A DNA stretch of 64,000 nt from Acidobacteriota bacterium (lineage in GTDB: Bacteria > Acidobacteriota > Vicinamibacteria > Vicinamibacterales > CAVVIG01), in the NCBI GenBank assembly GCA_003222395.1, contig QHWB01000045.1, forward strand, positions 23,004 to 87,003. Direction: 5' to 3'. This document shows positions 1 to 9,989 of the stretch, piece by piece (the stretch's first letter is position 1; each line of letters opens with the position of its first letter). Below the pieces are notes generated by a model, which worked only from the letters and a program-made list of their open reading frames with translations, was not told the origin of the DNA and did not search any database. The position numbers and the translations under genes are program-made.

Positions 1-1384
1 AGAACGGATATCGCTCCTGCGCTTCGACGTTGATCGCCTGATAGCCGTACACAGGATCCTGAATCGGCGGCGCGTACAGCCGCGCGGGATCGGCGCGGGA
101 GAAGCCGGCATTGCGATCCGGGCTCCACTGCATCGGCGTCCGGACGCCGTTGCGATCGCCGAGATAGATGTTGTCGCCCATCCCGATCTCGTCGCCGTAA
201 TAGATGATCGGCGTCCCCGGCAGCGAACAGAGCAGCGTGTTCATCAGCTCGATGCGCCGGCGGCTGTTCTCCATCAGCGGCGCGAGACGCCGCCGGATCC
301 CGAGGTTCAACCGCGCCTGCGGATCAGAGGCGTATACCGAGTACATGTAATCGCGCTCTTCGTCGGTCACCATCTCGAGCGTCAGCTCGTCGTGATTGCG
401 CAAGAACAGCGCCCACTGGCTGTTGTCGGGAATGTCCGGCGTCTGGTTGAGGATCTCGGTGAGCGCGTGGCGGTCCTCCTGCCGCAGCGCCATGAACATG
501 CGCGGCATCAGCGGGAAGTGGAAGGCCATGTGGCATTCGTCGCCGTCGCCGAAGTAGGGGCGCACGTCGGAGGGCCACTGGTTCGCTTCGGCCAGCAGCA
601 TCCGGTTGCGGTAGGCCGCGTCGAGCTCCCGCCGCATCCGCTTCAGCACCGCGTGCGTCTCGGGCAGGTTCTCGTTGTTCGTTCCCTCGCGGACGCACAA
701 GTACGGAACCGCGTCGAGACGCAGCGCGTCGACTCCGAGATCGAGCCAGAACTTCATCACGTCGATCACGGCGTCGACGACGGCCGGATTGTTGTGATTG
801 AGGTCGGGCTGGTGCGAGAAGAACCGATGCCAGTAGTACTGCTGCGCGGCGTCGTCCCACGCCCAGTTCGACTTTTCCGTGTCGAGGAAGATGATCCGCG
901 TTTCGGGGAACTTCTTGTCGGTGTCGCTCCAGACGTAGAACTCGCGCTCCGGCGATCCCTTCGGCGCGCGACGCGCCCGCTGAAACCAGGGATGCTCGTC
1001 GGAGGTGTGGTTGACGACGAGCTCGATGAGCACCTTGACGTGGCGATCGTGCGCGGCGCGGACGAACGCCTCGAAGTCGCGCAGCGTGCCGTAGCTCGGA
1101 TGCACGTCCCGATAGTCGGCGATGTCGTAGCCGTCGTCCTTCAGCGGCGAGGGGAAAAAGGGGAGCAGCCAGAGGCAGGTGATCCCGAGGCTCTGCAGGT
1201 AGTCGAGCTTCTGCGTCAGCCCGTGAAAGTCGCCGCTGCCGTCGTTGTTCGAGTCGAAGAACGATTTGACGTGCGCCTGGTAGATGACGGCGTCCTTGTA
1301 CCAGAGAGGATCGTCCTGCGCGGCCGACGGTGCCGGCGTGACGGCGTCGACTGGAACCGTCAGGTTCGGGATTTCGGTAGCCAC
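1..1384 (-). CDS. treS: Trehalose synthase (GH13), N-terminal 461 residues
   Basis: Cytoplasmic enzyme interconverting trehalose and maltose, which feeds maltose to the GlgE pathway. The reading frame is open from a GTG at 1384 to the left edge, so the C-terminus (possibly fused to maltokinase, as in many bacteria) is not visible. GH13 motifs are clear: ELVVNHTSD (about residue 121), the nucleophile in [11 protein letters not shown] (D221), the acid/base in LLAEANQWP (E263) and LRNHDEL (D329). The segment [14 protein letters not shown] near the edge is typical of TreS. The GTG start lies inside the last codons of glgE (25-nt overlap), and no better start is seen. It is the third gene of the glgX-glgE-treS operon and is likely translationally coupled to glgE. 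Confidence 0.93.
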   Translation of the reverse strand, partial: MATEIPNLTVPVDAVTPAPSAAQDDPLWYKDAVIYQAHVKSFFDSNNDGSGDFHGLTQKLDYLQSLGITCLWLLPFFPSPLKDDGYDIADYRDVHPSYGTLRDFEAFVRAAHDRHVKVLIELVVNHTSDEHPWFQRARRAPKGSPEREFYVWSDTDKKFPETRIIFLDTEKSNWAWDDAAQQYYWHRFFSHQPDLNHNNPAVVDAVIDVMKFWLDLGVDALRLDAVPYLCVREGTNNENLPETHAVLKRMRRELDAAYRNRMLLAEANQWPSDVRPYFGDGDECHMAFHFPLMPRMFMALRQEDRHALTEILNQTPDIPDNSQWALFLRNHDELTLEMVTDEERDYMYSVYASDPQARLNLGIRRRLAPLMENSRRRIELMNTLLCSLPGTPIIYYGDEIGMGDNIYLGDRNGVRTPMQWSPDRNAGFSRADPARLYAPPIQDPVYGYQAINVEAQERYPF

Positions 1385-3459
1385 AGGATGTGCCCTTGAC
1401 GGATCTCGGGATCGAAGCGGACGTAATTGCGCCCGCGGTGCCACGTGTACTCGACGTCGTCGATGAGGTCGCGGACGACGAACGAATCGAGATCGACGGG
1501 AACGTCGACGAAGCCGTGCTGCATGTGACGCGGATCGAGGCTCACGACGACGAGGACGCGGTCGTCGCCGTTGCTCTTGCTGAAGGCGATGATTTCAGGG
1601 TTGTCGGCGTCGTGAAACCGCAGCGTGCGATCGAATTGCAGCGCGCGGTGACGGTGCCGCGCGGCGTTGACGCGGCAGATCAGCTCCGCCATCGCGCCGG
1701 CGCGCGACCAGTCCCGCTTCTTGTACTGATACTTCTCAGAGTCGGCGTATTCCTCCGACCCCGGCTTGAGCGCGCGCGACTCGCACAGCTCGAACCCGCT
1801 GTAAATGCCATAGCTCGCGCCGAGCGTCGCCGCGAGAATCAGACGCGCCTGGAACGCGGGACAGCCGCCGTGCTGCAGATAGGCGTGCAGGATGTCCGGC
1901 GTGTTCGCGAACAGGTTCGGCCGCAGGTACTCGCGTACTTCGCCCTGCGTGAGCTCGGTGAAGTAGTCGACGAGCTCGGATTTCGAGTTTCGCCAGGTGA
2001 AGTACGTATACGACTGCGTGAAGCCGGCTTTCGCCAGGTACCGCATCAACGCCGGCCGCGTGAAGGCTTCCGACAGGAAAACGACGTCGGGGTGCTGCGC
2101 GTGCACGAGATCGATCATCCATTCCCAGAAGCCGAAGGTCTTCGTGTGCGGATTGTCGACGCGGAAGATGCGAACGCCGCGCTCGACCCAGAACAGCGTG
2201 ACGTCGAGCAGTGCCTGCCAGAGCGCCTGCCATTCTTCGCTCTCGAAGTCGAATGGATAGATGTCCTGGTACTTCTTCGGCGGATTCTCGGCGTATTTGA
2301 TCGTGCCGTCCGGCCGATGCTTGAACCATTCCGGATGCTCTTTCACCCACGGATGATCCGGCGAGCACTGCCAGGCGAGATCCAGCGCGACTTCCATGCC
2401 GAGCCGTTCGGCTTCCTGCCTGAACGCGACGAAGTCGTCGATAGTGCCGAGTCCGGGTTCGACGGCCGTATGTCCGCCCGCGTTCGATCCGATAGCCCAG
2501 GGGCTGCCGGGATCGTCCTGGGCGGCGGTCAGCGAGTTGTTGGGACCTTTCCGGAAGCTGGTTCCAATCGGATGAATGGGCGCCAGGTACACGACGTCGA
2601 ACCCGAGATCGGCGATCCGCGGCAGCTCCGCGCACGCTTCGGCGAAGGTGCCGCTTCGACCAGGATCCGGACCGGCCGATCGCGGGAACATCTCGTACCA
2701 GGCGCCGAAGCGCGCGCGCTCGCGATCGACCCAGACGCGCCTGGATGGCGACGTCGTCGCGCGCGAGCGGTCCGCGTACCGTGCCATCAGCGTCGCGAGC
2801 TCGCCGTCCATCCCGCTCGCCACGCGCTCTTCGATGGGCGTCGACTCGGTGAGCGCATCGGCCCATTCGAGCAGCCGGTTCGCGTCGGGCTGCGTCGATC
2901 CGATCTGTTCCGCGCGTGCGGCCGCCTCGCGAACGAGAATCGATCCTTCGAGCAACTCCAGCGACACGTCCTGACCCGCCGCCGCCTTCACCTGCACGTC
3001 GCGCCGCCATGTGAGGAATCGATCGACCCACGCGACGATCGCGTACTCGTGCCATCCCGGCTCGCAGACGTCGAAGTTCGCCGTCCATTCGTCGGTGCCC
3101 GGCGCGCCGAGCGTCATCGGCGTCTCGCGCCACTGGGTGCTTTCCGCCGGGATTTGGGATTTGGGATTCGGGATTTGATCGGGATTCGGGATGTGTGAGG
3201 AATCGTTTTCGAATCCCGAATCCCGAATCCCGAATCCCGGAGCGTGCCGATCGCGCAATACCGCCGTCACCACGTCGTGGCCGTCTGCGAACACCTGCGC
3301 GAATACCTCGACGGTCTCGCCGACGGTGCGCTTGATCGGGAAACGGCCCGCGTCGATCTCGGGCCGGATGCGCTCGATGACGGCGCGGCGGGCATGCGCC
3401 TCGTCGATTTCGGCGGGCGGCGCACGACGAACGACGACTGCCTCGCTGGGCCGCGCCAT
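1360..3459 (-). CDS. glgE: Alpha-1,4-glucan:maltose-1-phosphate maltosyltransferase GlgE
   Basis: GH13_3 enzyme that transfers maltosyl units from maltose-1-phosphate to a growing alpha-1,4-glucan in the cytoplasm. 699 residues, the usual family size. The motifs [37 protein letters not shown] and RVDNPHTK (nucleophile D435) and LSEAFTRP (acid E464) are diagnostic. The ATG at 3459 was chosen over an ATG 189 nt upstream because it follows the glgX stop by 2 nt and the upstream segment is antisense-like low-complexity sequence. Odd feature: residues 73-106 in the N-terminal beta-domain are translated from an inverted tandem repeat (3149-3240). They replace a short loop of the family and do not touch the catalytic domain. 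Transcribed with glgX and treS. Confidence 0.95.
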   Translation of the reverse strand: MARPSEAVVVRRAPPAEIDEAHARRAVIERIRPEIDAGRFPIKRTVGETVEVFAQVFADGHDVVTAVLRDRHAPGFGIRDSGFENDSSHIPNPDQIPNPKSQIPAESTQWRETPMTLGAPGTDEWTANFDVCEPGWHEYAIVAWVDRFLTWRRDVQVKAAAGQDVSLELLEGSILVREAAARAEQIGSTQPDANRLLEWADALTESTPIEERVASGMDGELATLMARYADRSRATTSPSRRVWVDRERARFGAWYEMFPRSAGPDPGRSGTFAEACAELPRIADLGFDVVYLAPIHPIGTSFRKGPNNSLTAAQDDPGSPWAIGSNAGGHTAVEPGLGTIDDFVAFRQEAERLGMEVALDLAWQCSPDHPWVKEHPEWFKHRPDGTIKYAENPPKKYQDIYPFDFESEEWQALWQALLDVTLFWVERGVRIFRVDNPHTKTFGFWEWMIDLVHAQHPDVVFLSEAFTRPALMRYLAKAGFTQSYTYFTWRNSKSELVDYFTELTQGEVREYLRPNLFANTPDILHAYLQHGGCPAFQARLILAATLGASYGIYSGFELCESRALKPGSEEYADSEKYQYKKRDWSRAGAMAELICRVNAARHRHRALQFDRTLRFHDADNPEIIAFSKSNGDDRVLVVVSLDPRHMQHGFVDVPVDLDSFVVRDLIDDVEYTWHRGRNYVRFDPEIRQGHILWLPKSRT
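3149..3240. repeat. Inverted tandem GGGATTCG-type repeat inside glgE
   Basis: Left arm 3149-3194 consists of direct copies of GGGATTTGG / GGGATTCGG. Right arm 3211-3240 consists of four copies of the complementary unit CGAATCC. The arms face each other across a 16-nt loop and could form a long hairpin. The length added to glgE is a multiple of three and contains no stop, so the gene stays open (encoding GFGIRDSGF and IPNPKSQIP). The same sequence style occurs as a terminator-like hairpin at 33153-33191. Confidence 0.85.
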
Positions 3460-3461
3460 GA

Positions 3462-5654
3462 CTAGCTCTCGACAATGGCCGGTTCGGTCGCCACCTGCCG
3501 CTCGTCGTCGAGCGTCCGGCGTCGATCGCGGATCGGCGGAATGATTCTGAACACGACGAGGGATCGCCCCTGCAGCGGATACCGGATTCCCGGCTTGAAC
3601 GCACGATCCGGTGAATGAGGCTCGTAGGTGTCGATGACGCGCCGCCATTGCTGATCCGCGTCGAGCGACGGCAGCGTGAACGGCACCTTGTCGCTATGCG
3701 CGTTCAGGAGAACGAGCAGCGTGTCGCTGATGACCGCATCGCCGCGCTCGTTCACTTCCTCGATCGCGCTGCCGTTGAGCAGCATGCCGAGCGACCGCAC
3801 GAAGTCGGCGTTCCACGCCTGGTCGGTCATCTCGCGGCCGTCCGGAGCAAGCCACGCGAGGTCTTTCACTTCGCCGCCGCGAATGCTGCGTCCCTGGAAG
3901 TACTTCCGGCGGCGCAGCGCCGGCTGGCTGTGGCGGAAGTGCACGAGCTTGATCGTGAAGTTGAGCAGCGCGCGCTTGTCGGCGTCGAGGTTCCAGTCGA
4001 TCCACGTGATCTCGTTGTCCTGGCAATAGGCGTTGTTGTTCCCCTGCTGCGTACGCCCCATCTCGTCGCCGTGGCTGATCATCGGGACGCCCTGCGACAA
4101 CATCAGCGTCGCCAGGAAATTGCGCTTTTGCCGCTCGCGCAGCGACTTGACGTCCGCATCGTCGGTCGGGCCTTCCGCGCCGTTGTTGCAGCTCAGGTTG
4201 TTGTTCTCGCCGTCCTTGTTGTCTTCGAGGTTCGCGTCGTTGTGCTTCTGGCTGTAGGTGACGAGATCGTTCAGCGTGAACCCGTCGTGCGCCGTGATGA
4301 AGTTGATGCTCGCATAGGGCTGGCGGCCGCTGCGCGCGTACAGGTCGTTGCTGCCGGCGAGCCGCGTCGCCAGCTCCGACACGGTGCCGCCGTCGCCGCG
4401 CCAGAAGCGCCGCACCGAATCGCGATACTTGCCGTTCCATTCCGTCCAGAGCACGGGGAAGTTGCCGACCTGATAGCCGCCCTCGCCGAGATCCCACGGC
4501 TCGGCGATGAGCTTCACCTGCGACAGCACCGGATCCTGGTGGATGATGTCGAAGAACGCGCCCAGCCGATCGACGTCGAAGAGCTCGCGCGCCAACGCGC
4601 TCGCGAGGTCGAACCGGAATCCATCGACATGCATCTCGAGGACCCAGTACCGCAGGCTGTCCATGATCAGCTGCAGCACCTGCGGGCTCTGCATGTTGAG
4701 CGTGTTGCCGCAGCCGGTGAAATCCATGTAGTAGCGGCGGTTGTCGGCGCCGAGCCTGTAGTACGAGGCGTTGTCGATTCCCTTGAGCGACAACGTCGGG
4801 CCCATGTGGTTCCCCTCGGCCGTGTGGTTGTACACGACGTCGAGAATCACTTCGAGGCCGGCCGCGTGAAGCGTCCGCACCATCCGCTTGAACTCGCGGA
4901 CCGCGCCGGCGGGCGTCCGTGACGCGGCGAAACGCCGCTCCGGCGCGAAATAGCCGTAGCTGTTGTAGCCCCAGTAGTTCGTCAGCCCTTTTTGTTCGAG
5001 ATAGCGATCGCGCGCGTGGTGGTGCACCGGCATCAGCTCGACGGCCGTCACGCCGAGCTTCTTGAGATGTTCGAGCGCCGGCTCGGTCGTGAGCGCCTCG
5101 TACGTGCCCCGCAGATGGTCTGGAATGTTGGGATGGCGGATCGAGAAGCCGCGCACGTGCATCTCGTAGATGACGGTGTTGTGCCACGGCGTCCGGGGCG
5201 GACGATCGTCGCCCCAGGTAAATGCGGGGTCGACGACGGCAGCGAGCGGCGCGTACTCGGCGTTGTCGCGATCGTCGAATGAGAGATCGTCGCGTGGATC
5301 GCCGACCACGTAGCCGAACATCTGGTCGGCCCATCGAACTGTACGCGCCACTGATTTGGCGTATGGATCCATGACAACTTTGTTGGGGTTGAAACGGTGT
5401 CCCTTCGTCGGTTCGTAGGGTCCGTAAACGCGATAACCGTAGAGCTGGTTAGGCCGCGCGTCGGGCAGAAAGGCGTGCCACACCTGATCGGTGTGCTCGG
5501 TCAGCTCGATGCGTTCGCGCTCTTTAATCGCATCCGGCGCATCGAACAAACAGAGTTCGACTGTGGTCGCGTAAGCGGAGAAGAGCGCGAAGTTCACCCC
5601 GACGCCGGTCCAGGTGGCGCCGAGAGGATAGGGATCGCCCGGCCACGCGCGCAT
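3462..5654 (-). CDS. glgX: Glycogen debranching enzyme GlgX/TreX
   Basis: Isoamylase-type GH13_11 debranching enzyme that cleaves alpha-1,6 branches of glycogen. 730 residues, normal length. N-terminal CBM48-like domain (about 8-100), then the GH13 barrel with DVVYNHTAEG (about 272), GFRFDLAS (nucleophile D349), LIAEPWDLGEGGYQVG (acid E385) and TAHDGFTLNDL (D457). The start ATG at 5654 gives the family N-terminus WPGDPYPLGATW. First gene of the glgX-glgE-treS operon; its TAG is 2 nt before the glgE ATG. Together the three genes form a branch for making and trimming cytosolic glucan and interconverting it with trehalose, a common osmotic and storage module in soil bacteria. Which direction of flux dominates cannot be read from the sequence. 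Confidence 0.95.
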   Translation of the reverse strand: MRAWPGDPYPLGATWTGVGVNFALFSAYATTVELCLFDAPDAIKERERIELTEHTDQVWHAFLPDARPNQLYGYRVYGPYEPTKGHRFNPNKVVMDPYAKSVARTVRWADQMFGYVVGDPRDDLSFDDRDNAEYAPLAAVVDPAFTWGDDRPPRTPWHNTVIYEMHVRGFSIRHPNIPDHLRGTYEALTTEPALEHLKKLGVTAVELMPVHHHARDRYLEQKGLTNYWGYNSYGYFAPERRFAASRTPAGAVREFKRMVRTLHAAGLEVILDVVYNHTAEGNHMGPTLSLKGIDNASYYRLGADNRRYYMDFTGCGNTLNMQSPQVLQLIMDSLRYWVLEMHVDGFRFDLASALARELFDVDRLGAFFDIIHQDPVLSQVKLIAEPWDLGEGGYQVGNFPVLWTEWNGKYRDSVRRFWRGDGGTVSELATRLAGSNDLYARSGRQPYASINFITAHDGFTLNDLVTYSQKHNDANLEDNKDGENNNLSCNNGAEGPTDDADVKSLRERQKRNFLATLMLSQGVPMISHGDEMGRTQQGNNNAYCQDNEITWIDWNLDADKRALLNFTIKLVHFRHSQPALRRRKYFQGRSIRGGEVKDLAWLAPDGREMTDQAWNADFVRSLGMLLNGSAIEEVNERGDAVISDTLLVLLNAHSDKVPFTLPSLDADQQWRRVIDTYEPHSPDRAFKPGIRYPLQGRSLVVFRIIPPIRDRRRTLDDERQVATEPAIVES

Positions 5655-5686
5655 GGCGCATGGCCGAGGTTCAATGACTATGCCAG

Positions 5687-5755
5687 CTATCAGCTATCAG
5701 GTTTCCAGCTACCAGTTTCCCGATCAGATGACAGCTGATAGCCGACAGCTGAGGG
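5687..5755. repeat. Inverted AGCTATCAG-type repeat between genes
   Basis: The gap between the molybdoenzyme stop and glgX has direct copies of AGCTATCAG (from 5691) and AGCTACCAG, facing complementary CTGATAGC and CAGCTGA units (5730-5750). The arms can fold into an imperfect hairpin. It lies just after the stop codon of the minus-strand gene only if read from the other side, so here it more likely sits in the leader of the 5756-6460 / glgX junction. The same unit reappears at 40149-40174. Confidence 0.6.
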
Positions 5756-6460
5756 CTACGTCGAATAGCGATCGTTGAACCATGGCTCGGCGGAGTTCGA
5801 GTAGCCGCGTACTTCCCAGAATCCCTTTTTGTCGGCGGCAAGGAATTCGATCTTGCGAATCCACTTCGCGCCTTTCCACGCGTACAGCTTCGGAGTGATC
5901 ATCCGGCACGGGCCGCCGTGCTCGAGTGGAAGCGGTTTGCCTTCCCACGTGTGTACGAGCAGCACGTCGTCTTCGATCGCGCGCGCGAGCGGAAGGTTCG
6001 TCGTGTACGGAATGAACGTGCCGGGCATGAAATCGTAGCCGGTACACAGTACGTATTTCACTTCCTCTTTGGGAATCGCAAGCTCGGCGATCGTCTTGAA
6101 TCGCACCCCGCGCCAGTGATTCTCGTAGCGGCTCCACGTCGTCACGCAGTGAAAGTCGCTGACGTCCTCGGCCTGCGGCAGCGCGAGGAATTGATCCCAG
6201 GTGAGCGTGAACGGATTGTCGACGAGGCCGCCGACGTCGAGCTTCCACTCTGCCGTCGGCACGTGCGGCTGCTCTCCGAGATCGAGGACGGGCCAGTTCT
6301 TCACCTCGTGCTGACCGACTGGCAGCTTCGGCATCCCATGCTGATTCGGCGCGCCGCTGCCTTTCGGCTGCATGCCCGCGAACTTCACGTTCACCGCGCC
6401 CTTGTCGATTTTGATCTGACGCTGAATGTAGCGGCGACGCCGCTCGACCAGATTGTTCAT
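5756..6460 (-). CDS. Sulfite-oxidase-like molybdopterin oxidoreductase (YuiH family)
   Basis: 234-residue single-domain molybdopterin enzyme of the sulfite oxidase superfamily, of the YuiH/MsrP-like type. The conserved block SDFHCVTTWSRYENHWRGV contains the cysteine that would ligate molybdenum. Further conserved blocks are VLCTGYDFMPGTFIPYTTNLPL, EHGGPCRMITPKLYAWKGAKW and the C-terminal FWEVRGYSNSAEPWFNDRY. No signal peptide or Tat motif is present, so it is probably cytoplasmic. The ATG at 6460 (MNNLVERRRRY) was chosen because the longer reading frame starts in GC-rich low-complexity sequence; a weak AGGA precedes it. The physiological substrate is unknown. A second, Tat-exported sulfite oxidase relative is at 58707-59873. 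Confidence 0.9.
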   Translation of the reverse strand: MNNLVERRRRYIQRQIKIDKGAVNVKFAGMQPKGSGAPNQHGMPKLPVGQHEVKNWPVLDLGEQPHVPTAEWKLDVGGLVDNPFTLTWDQFLALPQAEDVSDFHCVTTWSRYENHWRGVRFKTIAELAIPKEEVKYVLCTGYDFMPGTFIPYTTNLPLARAIEDDVLLVHTWEGKPLPLEHGGPCRMITPKLYAWKGAKWIRKIEFLAADKKGFWEVRGYSNSAEPWFNDRYST

Positions 6461-6629
6461 TTTCCTATTTTGTGCGCGGGGCCCACATTTATCAGGGCGC
6501 CTGGGGCCCCACCCGCGGGCGCTCTCGTTCGCGCGTTGCGCTCGCTCGGGCTCAAGGCTGTCACGCACCTGTCGCCGCTCGCTTATGCTCGCGGCGACGG
6601 CTGCCGTGCCTTGACCAATTCGTGGCCGC

Positions 6630-7214
6630 TCACCGCGTCAACGTTCCAACGATCACTGATGCAGGACGCAGCAGCTCGTCGCCGATCGTGTAGCCTTCTT
6701 TCACGACGGCGAGGACGATGCCATCCTTCGACGCGTCGTCGACAGGCGCGGTGGCGATCGCTTCGTGGTGAACGGCATCGAAGGGGTGGCCGAGCGCCGG
6801 GACGCGCATGACGCCGAGGCTTTCCAGCTTGGCGAGAAACTGATCGTGAACGAGCTGGACGCCGCGCAGCAGCGGCGACGCTGACTCCTCGCCGGCCGCC
6901 GCAATCGCGCGGTCGAGGTTGTCGACCACGTCGAGCAACTCGATCAGCACCGATCGCTTCCCACGTTCGACCTCGCGCGCCACGTCTCGCCGGATGCGCG
7001 TCCTGGCCTGCTCGAAATCGTCGACGACGCGTCGCCGCTCGGTCAATGCGTTCTGCAACTGTGCGGTCGTGTCGGCGAGCCGCCGCTCCAGGTCTTCGAC
7101 GTAGGTCGGCTTCAGCGCGACGCGCTCGGTCGTATCCGCGGATGAGTCGCCCGAATCCGCCCGCGCCCACCAGCGCTTGTCGATAACGCGAATTTCGGAT
7201 GCCTTTTCTGCCAC
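6630..7214 (-). CDS. grpE: Nucleotide exchange factor GrpE
   Basis: Co-chaperone that releases ADP from DnaK. 194 residues. It has a long N-terminal coiled-coil (about 38-85, YVEDLERRLADTTAQLQNAL), the dimer helix with the RTRIRRDV stretch, VLIELLDVVDNLDRAI, and the C-terminal beta-domain HPFDAVHHEAIATAPVDD...VVKEGYTIGDELLRPASV, all typical of GrpE. No dnaK or dnaJ is adjacent; the 5' neighbour is divergent. The N-terminal 35 residues are less conserved (WWARADSGDSSADTTE). Start at 7214; a start further in would still keep the core. The 169-nt gap to the molybdoenzyme contains GC-rich self-complementary sequence and no gene. Confidence 0.93.
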   Translation of the reverse strand: MAEKASEIRVIDKRWWARADSGDSSADTTERVALKPTYVEDLERRLADTTAQLQNALTERRRVVDDFEQARTRIRRDVAREVERGKRSVLIELLDVVDNLDRAIAAAGEESASPLLRGVQLVHDQFLAKLESLGVMRVPALGHPFDAVHHEAIATAPVDDASKDGIVLAVVKEGYTIGDELLRPASVIVGTLTR

Positions 7215-7255
7215 GGGCTCATTTTATCGGTACGTCACTTGCGATGAAATCGCGT

Positions 7256-7492
7256 ATGGCCCAGGAGCATACGCACGACCCGAAGGATGGTCCGCTCGAC
7301 GGCAGCACGAGCGGGACGATTGGCGGCGGCGGACCCGAAACCGGAGGGCCGACGGAGCGGCCGAAGGCGCCCGATATGCCGCCGGCGCACCCTGAAGATG
7401 CGGCGAGCGGCCGGCGCGCGCCCGACGCGATCGGCGCGACCGTTGATCACGACGAACTAAAGCCGGGCCCAAGCGACGTTTCACGGCGCTGA
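7256..7492 (+). CDS. Small disordered Gly/Pro-rich protein, hypothetical
   Basis: A 78-residue open frame divergent from grpE (starting MAQEHTHDPKDG). It is rich in Gly, Pro, Asp and His, with no membrane segment, cysteine or recognised domain, so it would be intrinsically disordered. An in-frame ATG also exists at 7244. No strong ribosome binding site is seen before either start. The absence of arginine-rich antisense-like composition favours a real gene, but nothing assigns a function. It could also be non-coding leader sequence. Confidence 0.4.
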   Translation: MAQEHTHDPKDGPLDGSTSGTIGGGGPETGGPTERPKAPDMPPAHPEDAASGRRAPDAIGATVDHDELKPGPSDVSRR

Positions 7493-7523
7493 CGCGCGTC
7501 GGCGGCGCGTGTCCTGCCGAACG

Positions 7524-9989
7524 TCAGGCGATGCGCTGCGGAGCGGGCTGCGGCGGGTCGAACAGGTTGCCGAGAAAGTCGGCGGCGCCCGGCCCACCCG
7601 GCACGTGGATGTGGCCGCGGCGGTTCGCCTTGTCGCGATACATGCGGTGATCGGCGTCTGCGAGCAGCGTCTCGTACGTGGTGCCGTCGTGCGGGAAGAC
7701 CGATGCGCCCGCGCTGGCGGCGAGCCGCAGCCGCTTGCCGGCGCGAACCTCGAGCTGAATTTCGGCGATCTTGCTCTGCAGCTCGCGCCGCTTCGCGTCC
7801 GCGGCTTCCCGCGTGCAGTCGGCCAGCACCACGATGAATTCATCGCCGGCGTAGCGCACGCACAGGTCGTAGGGGCGCAGCGCGCCCTGAAGCGCGATTG
7901 CGACCTGCCGGAGCGCGTGGTCGCCGACGTTGTGGCCGTACGTGTCGTTGATCGCCTTGAAGCCGTCGACGTCCATCACGATCAGCGCGACTTCGGTCTT
8001 GAGCCGCTCGGCGCGCGCGAGCTCGCGCGACAGGTGCACGAACATCGATCGGCGGTTCGGCAGTCCGGTCAGCGGGTCGGTGAGCGAATCTTCCTGCGTC
8101 TGCTCGAACACGATTGAGTTGTGGATGACCGCGCCGGCCTGCTCGGCGATGCGCTCGAGCAGGCGTCGATGATCCTCGGTGTAGTGGTTCGAGTCGACGT
8201 GGTAGAGCGCGAGGCTGCCGATGAGCCCGTCGTTGAAATGCAGCGGGCACACGAGAGCCGATTTCAGTGAGAGCTCGCTCGAAAACGCCGCCGCTTCGAA
8301 CGTGACGCGAGGATCGGCGTTGACGAGCGTGCGGCGGTTGCGCGCCACCCATCCCGACAGGCCGTAGCCGGCCTTCAACGTCACGTTCAACAGCTTCGGC
8401 GCGTCGACGCCGGCCGCAAAGCGGCACTTGAGCGAATCCGATTCCTGGTTGTACAGGAATAGCGCGCAACCCGACCAGGGGACGATTTTCGAGATCTTTG
8501 ACGAGATCAGCGCCATCGTGTCCGCCACGCCGAGGCTGGTGCCCATCGCCTGCGCAATCTCGTACAGCGCGTAGATCTCGCGATGTGCCAGCGCGATATT
8601 CTCGAATGCATTCGCGCCGCTCGCCGGAATCAGTCCGACGGCAGTCGATCCGCCGATCGCGTCCGGCGGCTCGGCATTGGTCGTCGGCTGCTCCTGGATG
8701 CCGAGCTCCGCGACGAGCGCCGGCAGGTGCTCGATGAACAGCGGGACCAGCTTCGGGTCGAGCGCGCGTCCCGTCTCGTGCCGCAGCAGACCGACGGCGC
8801 TGTCGTGTGTCAACGCTTTGTGGTACGGCCGCTCGGTCGTCACCGCGTCGTAGTAGTCGACGATCGTCAGGATGCGTGCGCCGATAGGAATGCTCTCGCC
8901 CGTCAGCCCCTGCGGATACCCCTTGCCGTCCCATCGCTCGTGATGGCTCAGGATGATCGGCGCGACAGGATACGGGAACGGTACCGCCGCGATGATCTCG
9001 GCGCCTACCTGCGGGTGAATGCGGATCTTCTGGAATTCCTCCTGCGTCAGCGGACCCGGCTTCGACAGAATATGTTCCGGTACGGCGAGCTTGCCGATGT
9101 CGTGGAGCAGCGCCGCCGTCTTGACGCCTTGAATCTCCGATTCGGTAAGGCCCGCGACGCGCGCCAGGCCGGCGGCGTACACCTGCACGCGCCGGATGTG
9201 CATCTGCGCGGTTTGATCCTTGGCGTCAATCGCGCGCGCCAGCGCTTCGATCGTGGCGAGGTGCAGATCGGACGTCTGCTGCACGTGGCGCTGCTCGTCT
9301 TCGATCCGCCCCATATATACCTTGTAGGTTCGGAACGTGAGATAGACGGGCGCAAACGTGAAGGGGAGCCAGAACCCTGCGTGCACGAGGAACCACGCGG
9401 CGACCGCCGCCGTGCCGGCGCCGACGAAGTAGCTCGGCGCGCTCCACAGGAAGTTGTTGTGCCACGTCGACCACAGCCGCTCCCGCGTCGTCAGCGCGAC
9501 GGCGGCGGCGACCAGACCGGTGTTGAACAGGAAGTACACCGTGGCCGCCGCGACCAGCGGGCGCGCCATGCCGGACAACGTCGCCGCCGCGTCGCCGGCG
9601 CCGAACACGTTGAAGGCGAGGCCGGCGGCCTGCACGGTGATCACGAGCGACGCGATGTTGAACAGAATTCGGTGCGGCGGGTTTCTGTCCTTCGAGTTGA
9701 AGTTCGATTGACACACCGCGCTGCCCGCCGCGATGAGCATTGTCTCGTGCGGACCGAGCAGCAGCAGCGAGGCGAAGTCAACCGCGTACGACACCGACAT
9801 CGTCGAACCGCTCGCGGTGAGCGGCAGCGACACCTTCAGCGACGCGGAGAGCGACGAGAGCACGAGCAGCGCCGCGAAGAGCAGCGGCTGGCCGAAATGA
9901 ATGTGGGGAAGACCGGCGAAGAACAGCACCGTGCCGAGGGCGACAACGGCGACGACGTACGCACGGGCTGCCGGCGGCAGGTGCTTCAT
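7524..9989 (-). CDS. Membrane HD-GYP phosphodiesterase with GAF and GGDEF domains
   Basis: 821-residue c-di-GMP protein with an unusual combination of domains. Residues 1-225 hold about six membrane helices (MASE-like sensor). HD-GYP lies at about 240-430 with HDIGK (H296/D297) and HHERWDGKGYPQG (349-361), so it is probably an active phosphodiesterase. A GAF domain follows at about 470-625 (GYGLSGWVARNR...SALVCPLHF). GGDEF lies at about 640-800 with DPLTGLPNRR and YAGDEFIVVL; the signature reads AGDEF, a variant found in active cyclases. The start ATG at 9989 overlaps the stop of the GNAT gene (TGATG), implying translational coupling. Longer upstream starts run antisense-like through the GNAT gene and were rejected. 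Confidence 0.92.
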   Translation of the reverse strand: MKHLPPAARAYVVAVVALGTVLFFAGLPHIHFGQPLLFAALLVLSSLSASLKVSLPLTASGSTMSVSYAVDFASLLLLGPHETMLIAAGSAVCQSNFNSKDRNPPHRILFNIASLVITVQAAGLAFNVFGAGDAAATLSGMARPLVAAATVYFLFNTGLVAAAVALTTRERLWSTWHNNFLWSAPSYFVGAGTAAVAAWFLVHAGFWLPFTFAPVYLTFRTYKVYMGRIEDEQRHVQQTSDLHLATIEALARAIDAKDQTAQMHIRRVQVYAAGLARVAGLTESEIQGVKTAALLHDIGKLAVPEHILSKPGPLTQEEFQKIRIHPQVGAEIIAAVPFPYPVAPIILSHHERWDGKGYPQGLTGESIPIGARILTIVDYYDAVTTERPYHKALTHDSAVGLLRHETGRALDPKLVPLFIEHLPALVAELGIQEQPTTNAEPPDAIGGSTAVGLIPASGANAFENIALAHREIYALYEIAQAMGTSLGVADTMALISSKISKIVPWSGCALFLYNQESDSLKCRFAAGVDAPKLLNVTLKAGYGLSGWVARNRRTLVNADPRVTFEAAAFSSELSLKSALVCPLHFNDGLIGSLALYHVDSNHYTEDHRRLLERIAEQAGAVIHNSIVFEQTQEDSLTDPLTGLPNRRSMFVHLSRELARAERLKTEVALIVMDVDGFKAINDTYGHNVGDHALRQVAIALQGALRPYDLCVRYAGDEFIVVLADCTREAADAKRRELQSKIAEIQLEVRAGKRLRLAASAGASVFPHDGTTYETLLADADHRMYRDKANRRGHIHVPGGPGAADFLGNLFDPPQPAPQRIA

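Noticed and set aside
392..3198. Long plus-strand frames opposite treS and glgE
   Set aside because: Composition (Arg, Val, Leu and Asp/Glu rich without domains) and position mirror the real minus-strand GH13 genes; they are antisense shadows caused by high GC.
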